A stretch of DNA of 64,000 nucleotides from an uncultured Granulosicoccaceae bacterium (GCA_938035525.1 CALHOI010000035.1:1-64000), one strand, 5' to 3'. Positions 19,796 to 31,235 are shown, numbered from the stretch's first letter. Program-made: numbers and translations. Notes: a model not told the origin generated them from the sequence alone.

Positions 19796-21204
19796 ACACA
19801 GAAAACGTTTGGGTTATCGATGACGATAAATCAATTCGATGGGTGCTCGAAAAAGCCTTTAAACAAGCACAGATAAACGTCACTACGTTTGAGTCGGCTG
19901 ATGAGGCGCTGGAGTTAATACGAGCCAATGCGCTACCACCCAATGCCGTCATCAGCGACATTCGTATGCCAGGTTCTGACGGCATATCGTTACTAAAACA
20001 AGTTAAAACGGTACACCCGGATTTGCCCATTTTAATCATGACCGCGTTTTCTGATCTGGACAGCACAGTTGCCGCTTTTGAAGAAGGTGCGTTCGAATAC
20101 ATACCAAAGCCCTTCGATGTTGATACGGTGATAGAACGCACACGCCAAGCGTGCGCTGCTCAGCGGGAGAAAACCAAAAAACCGGTTCGCCATAACAAAA
20201 CACCAGCAAACAAACCGACACACGAAGAGCTCATTGGTGACGCACCGGCTATGCAAGAGGTGTTTAAAGCCATTGGCCGCATGAGCAAATCCAAAATAAC
20301 CGTCATGATCAATGGTGAATCGGGTACCGGCAAAGAACTGATAGCACAGGCACTGCATCGTCACAGCCCCCGCAGTCAACAGCCGTTTGTGGCATTGAAC
20401 ATGGCTGCTATTCCACACGACTTAATGGAATCAGAATTATTTGGGCATGAAAAAGGCTCGTTCACCGGCGCGCAATCGACCCGCATAGGACGATTCGAAC
20501 AATCCAACGGCGGCACATTGTTTCTGGATGAAATTGGCGACATGCCAGCCACCTTGCAAACGCGGTTGTTGCGCGTGCTGGCAGACGGACAGTTTTATCG
20601 TGTGGGTGGACAATCACCGATTGTTGTGGATGTGCGCATTATTGCTGCAACCCATCAAAACCTAGAAGAGCTTGTTGAACAAAAATTGTTTCGCGAAGAT
20701 CTGTTTCATCGCCTCAATGTGATACGCATAGAAGCACCGCCACTGCGCGAGCGTCGTGAAGACATTCCAATGTTGCTGGAACACTTTTTAGAAAAAGCCG
20801 CGGTAGAGCTCAATGAAACCGCTAAAACCATGTCACCCGAGTTTAAGGCGTATATCAGCGCATTGCCATGGCCTGGCAATGTGCGGCAATTACAAAACAC
20901 GGCCCACTGGCTAACAGTCATGGCAAACAACAACGAGCTGGAAGTCGCAGATTTACCCAAGCACAATCAGGATTTACCTATCCAGGTTGATACTGACTGG
21001 CAAGCAGGCTTCAGACAATGGGCAAACAAAGCCTTGCACGAGGGTGAAACCAATTTATTGGCCACTGCAACACCTGCCATCGAACGTATATTGATTCAAG
21101 TGGCGTTAAACAAAACGCAAGACAAGCGCCAGGAGGCTGCACGACTATTGGGTTGGGGTCGCAACACTTTAACGCGAAAAATAAAAGAGCTTGAATTGGA
21201 TTGA
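19792..21204 (+). CDS. ntrC: nitrogen regulation response regulator NtrC
   Basis: REC domain, sigma54 AAA+ motifs GESGTGKE and ELFGHEKGSFTGA, C-terminal Fis-type HTH AARLLGWGRNTLTRKIKEL. Confidence 0.95.
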   Translation: MNTENVWVIDDDKSIRWVLEKAFKQAQINVTTFESADEALELIRANALPPNAVISDIRMPGSDGISLLKQVKTVHPDLPILIMTAFSDLDSTVAAFEEGAFEYIPKPFDVDTVIERTRQACAAQREKTKKPVRHNKTPANKPTHEELIGDAPAMQEVFKAIGRMSKSKITVMINGESGTGKELIAQALHRHSPRSQQPFVALNMAAIPHDLMESELFGHEKGSFTGAQSTRIGRFEQSNGGTLFLDEIGDMPATLQTRLLRVLADGQFYRVGGQSPIVVDVRIIAATHQNLEELVEQKLFREDLFHRLNVIRIEAPPLRERREDIPMLLEHFLEKAAVELNETAKTMSPEFKAYISALPWPGNVRQLQNTAHWLTVMANNNELEVADLPKHNQDLPIQVDTDWQAGFRQWANKALHEGETNLLATATPAIERILIQVALNKTQDKRQEAARLLGWGRNTLTRKIKELELD

Positions 21205-21313
21205 TGCCTGCGATTGTTGACATCAAGTCCGACAGCAATGCGGGTTACTAGGTCTGTAAGAACAGTTGTAAGAACAGTCAGAAAGAACGGTCGGTATAAA
21301 CTTGGTTATAACG

Positions 21314-22150
21314 TTATGACCTGGAGCCGCGTTTTATCAAGGCTTCAATATCACCAAATGATGCAGCCGATTCAAATGCATCGAATCGACCATCATCCAA
21401 TATAGCATTGGCAGCGCTAATCATGCTGCCAATGGCAGTACGCGCCAAAGACGACCCAACACTGACACGTTGCACACCGCACTGTTGTAGCTGATCAGTG
21501 GTCACACCACGCAGTGCAATACCAGCCACCACATTCACCGGCTTGGTGAGCGCATCACACACCGATTTAATAGTGTGGGTATCGGGCAAGCCCGGTGCGT
21601 ACAACACATCCGCACCAACGGCTTCATAACCTTGCAGCCGCGCTAACGTATCGTCAATATCGGGACGTCCGTGCAAGTAGTTTTCAGCACGCGCTGTTAA
21701 TGTGAAGTTAAAGTCGAGAGTGTTAACAGCCTCAACCGCGGCTTGTATGCGCTCAATCGCAAACGATTTTTCATAAATCGGATTGTTTTTATCACCGGTG
21801 GTGTCTTCTATGGTACAGCCAACCAATCCAGTCTGCGCCGCAGCATAAATGGTTTTTTGAACCTCCTCTGGAGAATCACCGTAGCCATTTTCCAAGTCGG
21901 CCGATACGGGTAGATCGGTGGCTTCAACAATTTGCTTTGCGTGCTCAAGCGCTTCTTCGCGTTGCACAGAACCAATTGAATCAAGCTTGCCTTGCGAAAA
22001 CGCGTAGCCGGCACTGGTGGTCGCCAGCGCTTCAAAACCGAGCGCTGCCAACATTTTTGCTGAACCCCTATCCCATGGATTAGGCAGCACAAACAACTTA
22101 TCGCGTTGATGAAGTTGAACAAACTGATCTGCTTTCGCGGGTTGAGACAA
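21314..22150 (-). CDS. isocitrate lyase/PEP mutase superfamily protein
   Basis: LPNPWDRGSAKMLAALGFEALATTSAGYA, PVSADLENGYGDSPEEV, GCTIEDTTGD, RAENYLHGRPD. Confidence 0.88.
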   Translation of the reverse strand: MSQPAKADQFVQLHQRDKLFVLPNPWDRGSAKMLAALGFEALATTSAGYAFSQGKLDSIGSVQREEALEHAKQIVEATDLPVSADLENGYGDSPEEVQKTIYAAAQTGLVGCTIEDTTGDKNNPIYEKSFAIERIQAAVEAVNTLDFNFTLTARAENYLHGRPDIDDTLARLQGYEAVGADVLYAPGLPDTHTIKSVCDALTKPVNVVAGIALRGVTTDQLQQCGVQRVSVGSSLARTAIGSMISAANAILDDGRFDAFESAASFGDIEALIKRGSRS

Positions 22151-22209
22151 AGCACTCCTCCATTAAAGCATTGTTGTTATGCCAATCACCGTTATGCGTT
22201 TTTAGTCAG

Positions 22210-22251
22210 AAATTTGTACTCTGAAATTTGTACTCTGAAGTTTTTACTCTG
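22210..22251. repeat. 14-bp tandem repeat x3 with ACTCTG core
   Basis: AAATTTGTACTCTG, AAATTTGTACTCTG, AAGTTTTTACTCTG, followed by ACCCC. Confidence 0.85.
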
Positions 22252-22257
22252 ACCCCA

Positions 22258-23058
22258 TTATTCTCTGAGTACGCCGGCGCAATTGGTGTGACCAGATTCA
22301 ATGTCCCACTGTCCGTCTTTGGTGCAGGCGGTTCGGTAGGCGCGGTGTACTCGAAAGCGACCGGTGGATGGCTGTCCATCGTCAAGCTTGGCATCCAGCT
22401 GCGATAAAATGCTAACGGGTATTTGCTCGCCGGTGAAAATTTCGTGCGCCAGGCCATCGACATCGGCCGCCTGCGCGCTATAACTGATTTTATAAAAGCC
22501 GTTAAACGGATTTTTAGGGCAGGTACCCGGAGCGCAGGTCATGTCTGAGGCTGAGCCGGCTGAACCGTGTGCGCCATCGAAGTTGCCGGGAATAAATCCG
22601 GCCAGTGCCATTTGCTGCCAAACACCCGCACGCTCCTGGCTGTCGTCAATGCGCCCGTTACCGTTGCCCTGTTTGGCCGCACTGTCGATTTGATTCTGGG
22701 CGTTGGAAAAATCTCCGGGAATGGAGCGATAGCGCTCCTGAAACGAATACCAGGCAGCACGGATGCCCGACACATCGGTGGACAATGAGCGTACCCGAGC
22801 AGAATCAATTAACGACTGACCTTTAAAAACGCCACCGAGAATAAGGCCGATAATAACCAGCACGATGGCAATTTCCACCAACGTAAAACCACGCTGCGCA
22901 CTAAAGCGGCGAGTCTGCTGGCGTTGAAAACCCGGGGTTATCTTTTTTTGAACAGCTTTCTGAATAGCTTGATGGGCTACTTTTTGCGTTGCTTCGTCAG
23001 CGACTTGTTGAGCTACTTTTTTGATTGCGATTGTTAGTGGCATGGCTGTCTGTGACAT
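22258..23058 (-). CDS. type IV pilin-like / pseudopilin protein with long leader
   Basis: Prepilin motif RG-FTLVEIAIVLVIIGLILGGVFKGQSLI. Start M28 (MSQTAMPL) with SD GGAGGTG. Confidence 0.85.
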   Translation of the reverse strand: MSQTAMPLTIAIKKVAQQVADEATQKVAHQAIQKAVQKKITPGFQRQQTRRFSAQRGFTLVEIAIVLVIIGLILGGVFKGQSLIDSARVRSLSTDVSGIRAAWYSFQERYRSIPGDFSNAQNQIDSAAKQGNGNGRIDDSQERAGVWQQMALAGFIPGNFDGAHGSAGSASDMTCAPGTCPKNPFNGFYKISYSAQAADVDGLAHEIFTGEQIPVSILSQLDAKLDDGQPSTGRFRVHRAYRTACTKDGQWDIESGHTNCAGVLRE

Positions 23059-23253
23059 GGTTGCACCTCCGTGAATAATAATGTCAATGTGTCTATCTGC
23101 ACGACTCCTTCGCGCGACCACAGTGTCTGACATCAGCAATAAAATAGCAATGACTTTTTCGTTTTAGTCTGATTCTAATTTGAACAGGTAAACGTCAAAC
23201 GTAACAATGTACAACTGACCAAATTGCGCAAAAAAATGCGCAAAAAATCCTGG

Positions 23254-24648
23254 TTAAAAAGGCGCACTGCGAGGCACACGCGGAAATGGAATGGCATCAC
23301 GGATATTTTCCATACCGGTAACGTAGGTGACCAGTCGCTCAAAACCAAGACCAAAACCGGCGTGTGGCGCGGTACCGTATCGGCGCAAGTCGCGATACCA
23401 GCCCAAGTGCTCGTAAAGATCGTTCTCGTGTAATCTGGCATCAAGATAATCCAGCCGTTCCTCACGTTGCGAGCCACCGATAATTTCGCCAATGCCGGGC
23501 GCCAGTACATCCATTGCCGCCACGGTTTTTTCATCGTCGTTTAAACGCATGTAAAAAGCTTTGATTTCTTTGGGGTAGTTCATGAGCACAATGGGGCGAC
23601 CCACGTGTTCTTCGGCCAGGTAGCGTTCGTGCTCCGATTGTAAATCCAGCCCCCAACTCACTGGAAACTCGAATTTCTTTTTGGCGGATTTTAAAATCTC
23701 GATAGCGTCGGTGTAATCCATTCGTTCAAAGTTCGACGTCACCACCGATTGCAATCGGTTTAGCGCTTCCTTATCGACACGTTGAGAAAAGAACGCCATG
23801 TCACTTTCGCACTCTTCCAAAACGGCATTAAAAAGATACTTCAGGAAGTCTTCTGCCAATGCCGCGTTATCGGCCAGGTCGGCAAAAGCAACCTCAGGCT
23901 CAATCATCCAGAACTCGGCCAGATGACGACTGGTGTTTGAGTTTTCGGCACGAAAGGTTGGCCCAAAGGTATACACCTTTGACAAGGCCATGGCGTAAGC
24001 TTCGGCATTCAGTTGCCCTGATACGGTCAGGAAGGCCTCACTACCAAAAAAATCCTGATTAAAATCAACGTCGCCTTTGTCGGTGCGCGGCGTGTTTACC
24101 ATGTCGAGCGTGCTAACCCGAAACAACTCACCAGCACCTTCGCAATCACTGGTGGTAATTAAAGGCGTGTTTACCCAATGAAACTCACGTTCATGAAAAT
24201 AACGATGCACCGCACTGGACAACGTTGAACGTACACGACTGATTGCACCAAAAGCGTTGGTACGAGGACGTAAGTGCGCCACGCTGCGCAAATACTCGAA
24301 GGTATGACGCTTTTTGGCAATCGGGTAGGTTTCCGGATCGTCAACCCAGCCACTGACACTGATTTGGCTGGCAAGAATTTCCACACTCTGACCCTTGCCT
24401 TGCGACTCAACCAACTTGCCGGTAACTTCCACCGCACAACCAGAAGATAGTTGCAGCACTTCGGTTTCATAGTTAGTTAAGTTCGACTCTACAACCACTT
24501 GCATGGCATCAAAGCAGGAACCGTCGTACACGGCTACAAACGACAAACCCGCTTTGGAGTCTCTTCGACTACGGACCCAACCTTTAATCAGCACATCGCT
24601 GCCAATAGAACCGGATTTAATAACACTGTCGATAGATTGATAAGTCAT
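23254..24648 (-). CDS. asnS: asparagine--tRNA ligase
   Basis: [13 protein letters not shown] start. [51 protein letters not shown]. Confidence 0.95.
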   Translation of the reverse strand: MTYQSIDSVIKSGSIGSDVLIKGWVRSRRDSKAGLSFVAVYDGSCFDAMQVVVESNLTNYETEVLQLSSGCAVEVTGKLVESQGKGQSVEILASQISVSGWVDDPETYPIAKKRHTFEYLRSVAHLRPRTNAFGAISRVRSTLSSAVHRYFHEREFHWVNTPLITTSDCEGAGELFRVSTLDMVNTPRTDKGDVDFNQDFFGSEAFLTVSGQLNAEAYAMALSKVYTFGPTFRAENSNTSRHLAEFWMIEPEVAFADLADNAALAEDFLKYLFNAVLEECESDMAFFSQRVDKEALNRLQSVVTSNFERMDYTDAIEILKSAKKKFEFPVSWGLDLQSEHERYLAEEHVGRPIVLMNYPKEIKAFYMRLNDDEKTVAAMDVLAPGIGEIIGGSQREERLDYLDARLHENDLYEHLGWYRDLRRYGTAPHAGFGLGFERLVTYVTGMENIRDAIPFPRVPRSAPF

Positions 24649-24724
24649 AGTGAAGATAATAGGGTGCAGATTATGTTGTTGGAAGATAGGACTACATGCT
24701 ACGCAGTATGTGAATGTGCATACG

Positions 24725-25768
24725 CTAACCCAATACTGCCTGATCAATCGGTGAAACGGTTTGCGATGTTCCGCAGAGTTTAACCACCAGCGATTCAAAC
24801 GTATCCCAGACATCACCGGTCGCGTGACCTTTAACTAATCTGTCGAGCTGGGTGGTAGCGCCAAGCATGTGCAACCAGCTGGCAGCGTTATGCCGAGCCA
24901 GTGCTGTTTTAAGTGGTGCTGCTCGGCTCTGCCAAACACCGGCCCCTTTTAACGCCGCGTCAACACCCACTCCTTGTTCGCAGGCTTCGGCAGCACGAGC
25001 ACCGCTGCGAATTTCCTGCGACAGTGCCCATAGAATTAACACCGGTGCAACCGCTTCGTCACGCAGTCCACGCACAACACGCACAGCTCGCGCACTTTGG
25101 CCGGCCAATGCAGATTGCACCAAATCACCAATGGAATAGCGAGCACTATCGGCCACCGCCTCGAGCACTTGCTCGGCAGTGAGTTCACCTTTGGGATAAA
25201 GCAAGGCCAGTCGTTCAACTTCCTGAGCAGCGGCGAGCATGTTTCCCTCGACACGCTCAGTGATTAACAACACCGCCTCGTTAGTGGCCCGCAAACCGAC
25301 CCCGGCTAACTTGTTGCTTAACCAACGCTGGAGTTTGGCCGCCTCAATAGGCCACACGGCAATGGTGACGCCCACTTTATCGATGGCTTTAAACCAGGCA
25401 CTGCTGCTGCCACCACGATCAAGTTTTGCACTGGTGATAATAAGCAACACATCGCTGGCTGGATTGGCGCAGTATTGTTTAAGCACCTCGCCGCCAGTGC
25501 GACCAGGCTTGCCGGTGGGCAGGCGTAACTCGATGATGCGCTTTTCTGCAAACAACGACATGCTGTCGGCTGCTTCACGAAAAGCCGACCAATCGGCCTC
25601 TTCGTTGGCGATAAGCACCTGACGCTCATCAAAGCCATTGGCACGGGCATGCTCACGCAGTTGGTCACCCAGCTGCATAAGCTGATAAGGCTCATCGCCG
25701 TGCAGTAAATAGACAGGCGCGGTTTGTCGGGCTAGGTTGGCTTCAAGCTTGTCTGGGTAGATTTTCAC
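24725..25768 (-). CDS. holA: DNA polymerase III subunit delta
   Basis: [55 protein letters not shown]. Confidence 0.9.
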   Translation of the reverse strand: MKIYPDKLEANLARQTAPVYLLHGDEPYQLMQLGDQLREHARANGFDERQVLIANEEADWSAFREAADSMSLFAEKRIIELRLPTGKPGRTGGEVLKQYCANPASDVLLIITSAKLDRGGSSSAWFKAIDKVGVTIAVWPIEAAKLQRWLSNKLAGVGLRATNEAVLLITERVEGNMLAAAQEVERLALLYPKGELTAEQVLEAVADSARYSIGDLVQSALAGQSARAVRVVRGLRDEAVAPVLILWALSQEIRSGARAAEACEQGVGVDAALKGAGVWQSRAAPLKTALARHNAASWLHMLGATTQLDRLVKGHATGDVWDTFESLVVKLCGTSQTVSPIDQAVLG

Positions 25769-25797
25769 CGTTTCATAGTAACAAAAACGGCTGGTTT

Positions 25798-26421
25798 TTA
25801 ATTCAGCATGCCCTCGTGCCGAATAAAGTTGGCAATGGTGCTAACCCCATCGCCTTGCTTCATGCAGGTAAACACAAATTGCTTGCCATCGCGCATTTTT
25901 TGCGCATCGGACTCCATCACAGCCAGAGACACATCCACATGTGGCGCTAAATCGGTTTTGTTGATGACTAAAAGGTCTGATCGCGTGATACCCGGCCCGC
26001 CTTTTCGAGGTATCTCCTCACCTTGCGCAACATCGATTATGTACAGGGTTAAATCAGCCAGCTCTGGGCTGAACGTTGCCGCCAGGTTATCACCGCCGCT
26101 TTCTATAAAGACAATATCGAGCTTGGGGAATTTCTCGACCAGCTGATCAATGGCCGCCAGGTTCATGGATGCATCTTCTCGAATGGCGGTGTGCGGGCAC
26201 CCGCCTGTTTCAACACCCACTATGCGATCGGACGTTAAGGCCTGGCTACGAACCAGCGCATCAGCATCTTCTCGTGTGTAAATATCGTTGGTCACCACGG
26301 CGATATCAAAGTCATCGCGCATGTGTTTACACAAGGCGTCCAGTATTGATGTTTTGCCAGAGCCAACAGGCCCACCGAGTCCAACCCGTAATGGGTTAGC
26401 AGTTTGTTTATTTGGAGTCAT
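25798..26421 (-). CDS. ureG: urease accessory GTPase UreG
   Basis: [70 protein letters not shown]. Confidence 0.97.
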   Translation of the reverse strand: MTPNKQTANPLRVGLGGPVGSGKTSILDALCKHMRDDFDIAVVTNDIYTREDADALVRSQALTSDRIVGVETGGCPHTAIREDASMNLAAIDQLVEKFPKLDIVFIESGGDNLAATFSPELADLTLYIIDVAQGEEIPRKGGPGITRSDLLVINKTDLAPHVDVSLAVMESDAQKMRDGKQFVFTCMKQGDGVSTIANFIRHEGMLN

Positions 26422-26427
26422 TTTGAT

Positions 26428-27093
26428 TCAAGACCGATATACACGTGAGTATTGCACTTCATGGCCGCAGCTGGCCCTCGCCACTGCAGGAACAGAAAAT
26501 CCTATGGATTCGTTGGATACACCCAAGGCAGTATCAACTGCTTCACACAATTTGGGCAGCATGGCATGCAGCAAAGCTTGACCGTCGGATTGCCCAAGCG
26601 GAATAATTTTTACGCCATTAACAATGTAGGCGTCAAGCCAGTTATAGGCGAACGCGTGCAACAAGGCTTGCTCTTCTATGTGCCAGTTAACGCTGGCCCA
26701 GGCTATCGAGGCAAAAGGGGTTTGCTGCATGTTGGCTCTGTAGTTGTCGCAAACCTCATCGGGCAATGCATCGAGCACACGCAAGTATGCTTTCGCACGC
26801 GCGCGTTCTTCGGTACGGGACTCTGCAGTGTCACGAAAAGCCAGCGTCTCCTGACACCAATAAGTCACGCTTTGGATATCGTTGTTGGCACACGCACGAT
26901 AAATATTGCGTAACAGTGGCAGTTCCTGCCTGGCTAGGGGACCAACTGTAAGTTCATTGAGCCACTGTTCCAGATCAGAGCAACTAGTCACCCAACCTTC
27001 GTTGACGGCCCATTCAAGCCCTTGCGAATAGCTATACGCTCCAACCGGCAACACCGGGCTAAGCAACTGCATAAGACGCAAGTTAGCGAGCAC
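26428..27093 (-). CDS. ureF: urease accessory protein UreF
   Basis: LLSPVLPVGAYSYSQGLEWAV; position between ureE and ureG. Confidence 0.95.
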   Translation of the reverse strand: MLANLRLMQLLSPVLPVGAYSYSQGLEWAVNEGWVTSCSDLEQWLNELTVGPLARQELPLLRNIYRACANNDIQSVTYWCQETLAFRDTAESRTEERARAKAYLRVLDALPDEVCDNYRANMQQTPFASIAWASVNWHIEEQALLHAFAYNWLDAYIVNGVKIIPLGQSDGQALLHAMLPKLCEAVDTALGVSNESIGFSVPAVARASCGHEVQYSRVYRS

Positions 27094-27641
27094 TAGTCGG
27101 CCTCTGCGTGGTCATGCTGGTGATGTGAGTGAGCGTGGGTGCGCGCGCCAACTGCCTTTTCGCCTTCTTCATGTTCATGGGCGTGATCATGGGCGTGCGT
27201 GTGGGCGTGATGATCAGAGCCGCTGTAAGCACCGTTTTCAGGATCGAAAGGTCGTTTTTCCGCTTTAACGGCTAAACCTAAACCAGCAAGCATTTCATCA
27301 AGCACATGATCGTGTAAATAAATGAGTTCGTCGTGGCCTATTTGCACTTGGGCATGACGATTGCCCACGTGATAGCAGGCACGAGCAAACAACTGTTTAT
27401 CGTCGGTTGCAGCCACAGAAACAGCTTCGGGTTCGGCGCTCACCTTTAATATCGAGCCGTCTTCACTGGCAAGCAAAGCACCATCAGACAATACCGCACC
27501 ACGTTCAATATCGATGCCTGCATCACCAGCTTGATTTTCCAACGTAATCCTTAAGCGTCCGCGCACGCGCTTATCAAACGAAAGTGCAACCCGGTAGTCT
27601 GGCGTTTTTTCACCTGCTACATGTTTGTTGAATATCAGCAT
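27093..27641 (-). CDS. ureE: urease accessory metallochaperone UreE
   Basis: YHVGNRHAQVQI; His-rich C-terminus HHAHTHAHDHAHEHEEGEK...HAHSHHQHDHAEAD. Confidence 0.96.
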   Translation of the reverse strand: MLIFNKHVAGEKTPDYRVALSFDKRVRGRLRITLENQAGDAGIDIERGAVLSDGALLASEDGSILKVSAEPEAVSVAATDDKQLFARACYHVGNRHAQVQIGHDELIYLHDHVLDEMLAGLGLAVKAEKRPFDPENGAYSGSDHHAHTHAHDHAHEHEEGEKAVGARTHAHSHHQHDHAEAD

Positions 27642-27643
27642 GA

Positions 27644-29347
27644 TCAGAACAATTGATAAAGTTGCGCCAGCGGAAGTGAGCTAGCCGGTTCGCATGTTAA
27701 TGACTCACCATCTGCAATAACCTCGTATGTTTCAGGGTCGACACTGATGTCCGGCTGCCAATCGTTGTGAATCATATCGGCCTTGCTGATGTTTCTGCAT
27801 TGACTGACCGAGGAGGTGAGTTTTTTTAGATTGAGCGCATCGGCCAGCCCTGCACTTTTCGCGTGCTCAGACATAAACGTCATGGACGTTGCATGTAGCG
27901 CGGCGCCATAAGCGCCGAACATGGGCCTGTAGTGAACCGGTTGCGGTGTTGGTATTGAGGCATTGGGGTCGCCCATTGGTGCACTGGCAATCATGCCCCC
28001 TTTAATGATCATGGAGGGCTTGGATCCAAAGAACGCCGGTTTCCATAAAACCAGATCAGCCAGCTTACCGACTTCAACAGAGCCCACCTCGTGCGCAATA
28101 CCGTGAGTAATGGCAGGATTAATCGTGTACTTGGCGATGTAGCGTTTAACGCGAAGGTTATCGATATCAGCTTTATCACCGGCCAAGCTACCGCGCTGTT
28201 GTCGCATTTTATGCGCCGTTTGCCATGTACGGCAGATCACTTCGCCCACACGCCCCATTGCCTGCGAATCGGATGCAATCATCGAAAACGCACCCAGGTC
28301 TTGCAGTATGTCTTCGGCGGCAATGGTTTCGCGTCTTATACGCGACTCTGCAAAGGCGACATCTTCGGCAATAGACGGATCAAGATGATGACACACCATC
28401 AACATATCCAAATGCTCGTCAATGGTGTTGACGGTATACGGCCGGGTTGGATTGGTTGATGAGGGTAATACGTTTGATTGCCCGCATGCCTTAATGATGT
28501 CGGGCGCGTGCCCACCACCTGCGCCTTCGGTGTGATACGTATGAATGGTCCGCCCTTTCATGGCCGCCAGAGTATGCTCAACAAATCCTGACTCGTTTAA
28601 TGTGTCGGTGTGTATGGCAACCTGAATATCCATTTCGTCTGCAACACTCAAACAGCAATCGATGGTGGCTGGCGTTGTACCCCAGTCTTCATGCAGTTTT
28701 AATCCGATAACGCCGGCTGCAACTTGCTCTTTTAACGGGTCGGGTTGACTGGCATTACCTTTTCCAAGCAAACCCAGGTTCATTGGAAATTCATCAGCGG
28801 CCTGCAGCATGCGATGGATATGCCATGGACCGGGTGTTGCAGTTGTTGCGTTGGTGCCCGTTGCAGGACCAGTTCCACCACCTAGCATGGTTGTGATGCC
28901 AGAACACAATGCTTCTTCTATTTGCTGTGGGCATATAAAATGGATATGAGCATCGATACCACCTGCGGTAACAATCATGCCCTCACCTGCAATCACCTCG
29001 GTACCAGCACCAACCGGGATAGTAATGGCTGGCTGAATATCCGGGTTACCGGCTTTACCAATCGCGTGTACGCGACCAGACTTAATGCCGATGTCGGCTT
29101 TTACAATACCCCAGTGATCAACAATAAGTGCATTGGTAATAACTGTGTCTACCACATGCTCTGAAGTTAACTGGCATTGACCCATGCCATCACGGATAAC
29201 CTTACCGCCACCAAACTTAACCTCTTCACCATAAACGGTATGGTCGTCTTCAACCTCTATCCACAAATCGGTATCGGCCAAACGAACGCGATCACCTGTT
29301 GTGGGGCCGTACATTTCTGCATAGGCTTTTCTGGATATCGTTGCCAT
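27644..29347 (-). CDS. ureC: urease subunit alpha
   Basis: [61 protein letters not shown]. Confidence 0.98.
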   Translation of the reverse strand: MATISRKAYAEMYGPTTGDRVRLADTDLWIEVEDDHTVYGEEVKFGGGKVIRDGMGQCQLTSEHVVDTVITNALIVDHWGIVKADIGIKSGRVHAIGKAGNPDIQPAITIPVGAGTEVIAGEGMIVTAGGIDAHIHFICPQQIEEALCSGITTMLGGGTGPATGTNATTATPGPWHIHRMLQAADEFPMNLGLLGKGNASQPDPLKEQVAAGVIGLKLHEDWGTTPATIDCCLSVADEMDIQVAIHTDTLNESGFVEHTLAAMKGRTIHTYHTEGAGGGHAPDIIKACGQSNVLPSSTNPTRPYTVNTIDEHLDMLMVCHHLDPSIAEDVAFAESRIRRETIAAEDILQDLGAFSMIASDSQAMGRVGEVICRTWQTAHKMRQQRGSLAGDKADIDNLRVKRYIAKYTINPAITHGIAHEVGSVEVGKLADLVLWKPAFFGSKPSMIIKGGMIASAPMGDPNASIPTPQPVHYRPMFGAYGAALHATSMTFMSEHAKSAGLADALNLKKLTSSVSQCRNISKADMIHNDWQPDISVDPETYEVIADGESLTCEPASSLPLAQLYQLF

Positions 29348-29356
29348 AGTGGTTTC

Positions 29357-29992
29357 CTATAGTGAGCCCATGATGGCCTGGTTAAACCCGAATACTCGCC
29401 GCTTGCCCGACAAGGCAACCAACTCAACTTCACGTTGTTGGCCCGGCTCAAAACGAACTGCCGTTCCCGCTGCAATGTTTAACCGAAAACCGCGAGTGGA
29501 TTCACGATCAAATGTTAGCGCTGGGTTGACTTCATAAAAGTGATAATGCGATCCAATTTGGATGGGGCGATCACCTTCATTGGAAACAGACACGGTGAGC
29601 GTTTCACGTGACTCGTTAAGTGTGATGTCGCCCTCCTTTACGACAACGGCGCCTGGCTTTGTTGTTGCTGATTGCGTTGCACCCCTGGCTGGCTGAATAG
29701 GCTCATGCACAGTAACCAGCTTAGTACCGTCGGGGAACGTTGCCTCAACTTGCACATCGTGAATTAAATCAACAACGCCATCCATAACCTGATCGGTTGA
29801 TAGCAACTCGCGGCCTTTACTCATGAGTGCCGACACAGATTCGCCATCGCGTGCACCCTCAATAATATGCATGCTGATAAACGCAACTGCTTCGGGGTAG
29901 TTCAACTTGAGCCCTCGCTCGAGCCGTCGCTCGGCAAGCAGCGCTGCTGTGAACAACAAAAGCTTGTCTTTTTCCCTGGGGTTTAAGTCCAC
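29357..29992 (-). CDS. ureAB: fused urease gamma-beta subunit
   Basis: 211 aa. Gamma part [23 protein letters not shown]...[20 protein letters not shown], continuous with beta part [12 protein letters not shown]...[20 protein letters not shown]. Confidence 0.95.
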   Translation of the reverse strand: MDLNPREKDKLLLFTAALLAERRLERGLKLNYPEAVAFISMHIIEGARDGESVSALMSKGRELLSTDQVMDGVVDLIHDVQVEATFPDGTKLVTVHEPIQPARGATQSATTKPGAVVVKEGDITLNESRETLTVSVSNEGDRPIQIGSHYHFYEVNPALTFDRESTRGFRLNIAAGTAVRFEPGQQREVELVALSGKRRVFGFNQAIMGSL

Positions 29993-30033
29993 AGTATTTT
30001 CCTGATAAAAATTTGCGTGATAAATTTATCGCG

Positions 30034-30915
30034 TTATGTTGACCAGATACGCGGCACACAAGGTGTTTGTTGATTAAGCCGGTAACGCAGCTGCGACCAA
30101 ACAGAAGCAAACCCCTCTTTGGCCTTTTGCGCGTTATTGCCAATGTACCTAACAAGCAATAGCGAGTCGACGAGAGTCACAAAAAACTCTGGCAGATGCT
30201 GTAGTTTTTGTCGAGCCATATCGCACGCATCTTTTGTCATTTTGTTGAGTATCAGTGTACCCGTAACACAACAGTGACGCAGGCCAGTATATTGAGATAA
30301 GTTGTTTGTTTCATCAACAATCAAACGGTCCCTGAACACCGACGCACCATCGACAATGACTTTAAGTTGATTGCACACCGAACCTCGCTCAAAAAAAGCT
30401 TGACCAGCAGGACGACCAAAGCAGTGGATGTCCCACAGCGCCAGCGATGACTGGTGCTTTATATCGACCGTGGTTTCTATATTGGCTAAACAATCATTAA
30501 AGTAGATGTTCTCTTGAGGAAACCATTCAAGCGAACCGCCGTGCACATCAAGCTTTTGCGATACCTGGGAAACCCGTCCGCTGGAGCGATAAAACTTTGT
30601 TGCTCCAGGCGTTGTCACCAATCCCGCGGCACCCGATTCTGTGCTGGTGTTAATGGACAGTGCATCTCCGCCCACAACACCGCCCGGCGGATGCAACAGA
30701 TACACATGGGCAACTGAGTTTTCTGGATAGAACGGACGCTGAATGGTTAGCGGGCCACTGTGACGCCGCCGGACAACCGGTTGTTGTGGTCCAGCCTCAA
30801 ACGACAAGTCAAGACTGGCTTTCCATCCTTTATGATTTGATGAGCTTACTGCTACAGATTTTATAGGTGTGCGCTGTGGCAGTGCTGACACATTGTCGGT
30901 AACAACCGCCGTCAT
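30034..30915 (-). CDS. ureD: urease accessory protein UreD
   Basis: HPPGGVVGGDALSI, TTPGATKFYRS, LEWFPQENIYFNDC. Confidence 0.95.
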   Translation of the reverse strand: MTAVVTDNVSALPQRTPIKSVAVSSSNHKGWKASLDLSFEAGPQQPVVRRRHSGPLTIQRPFYPENSVAHVYLLHPPGGVVGGDALSINTSTESGAAGLVTTPGATKFYRSSGRVSQVSQKLDVHGGSLEWFPQENIYFNDCLANIETTVDIKHQSSLALWDIHCFGRPAGQAFFERGSVCNQLKVIVDGASVFRDRLIVDETNNLSQYTGLRHCCVTGTLILNKMTKDACDMARQKLQHLPEFFVTLVDSLLLVRYIGNNAQKAKEGFASVWSQLRYRLNQQTPCVPRIWST

Positions 30916-31139
30916 AAAACCTTGCTTTTAGCTCGGTATTTATACAGCGCTAACGTGACCAACACCAAAACAGATAAAACGGCGCCAGCTGCAGCAATTG
31001 AGGTTGCATACCCGTGATGTGCACCCCCGGCATGTGCATGCCCGGGATGTGCAAACGCTGGCACGACAACCATTGACATGCCCGTGATGACACTTGCTAT
31101 CGAGAACCTCACGGGTTTGCTTGTTCTTAAACGCTTCAT
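30912..31139 (-). CDS. small His-rich membrane protein (HupE/UreJ N-terminus-like)
   Basis: Start M21 (MKRLRTSKPV), signal peptide, then HPGHAHAGGAHHGY, one TM helix and a basic tail. Overlaps the ureD start. Confidence 0.65.
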   Translation of the reverse strand: MKRLRTSKPVRFSIASVITGMSMVVVPAFAHPGHAHAGGAHHGYATSIAAAGAVLSVLVLVTLALYKYRAKSKVL

Positions 31140-31235
31140 AACATTACCCTGAAAAATACCCTGAAAAACAACCTGAGTTGCCGCATTGAAAACGCGCATC
31201 TAATTTAAAAAAGCGCATATAAACGGTTGAATCAT

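Noticed and set aside
27170-27220. GT-rich repeat-like stretch in ureE as a separate repeat element
   Set aside because: It simply encodes the His-rich UreE tail (HAHTHAHDHAHEH).
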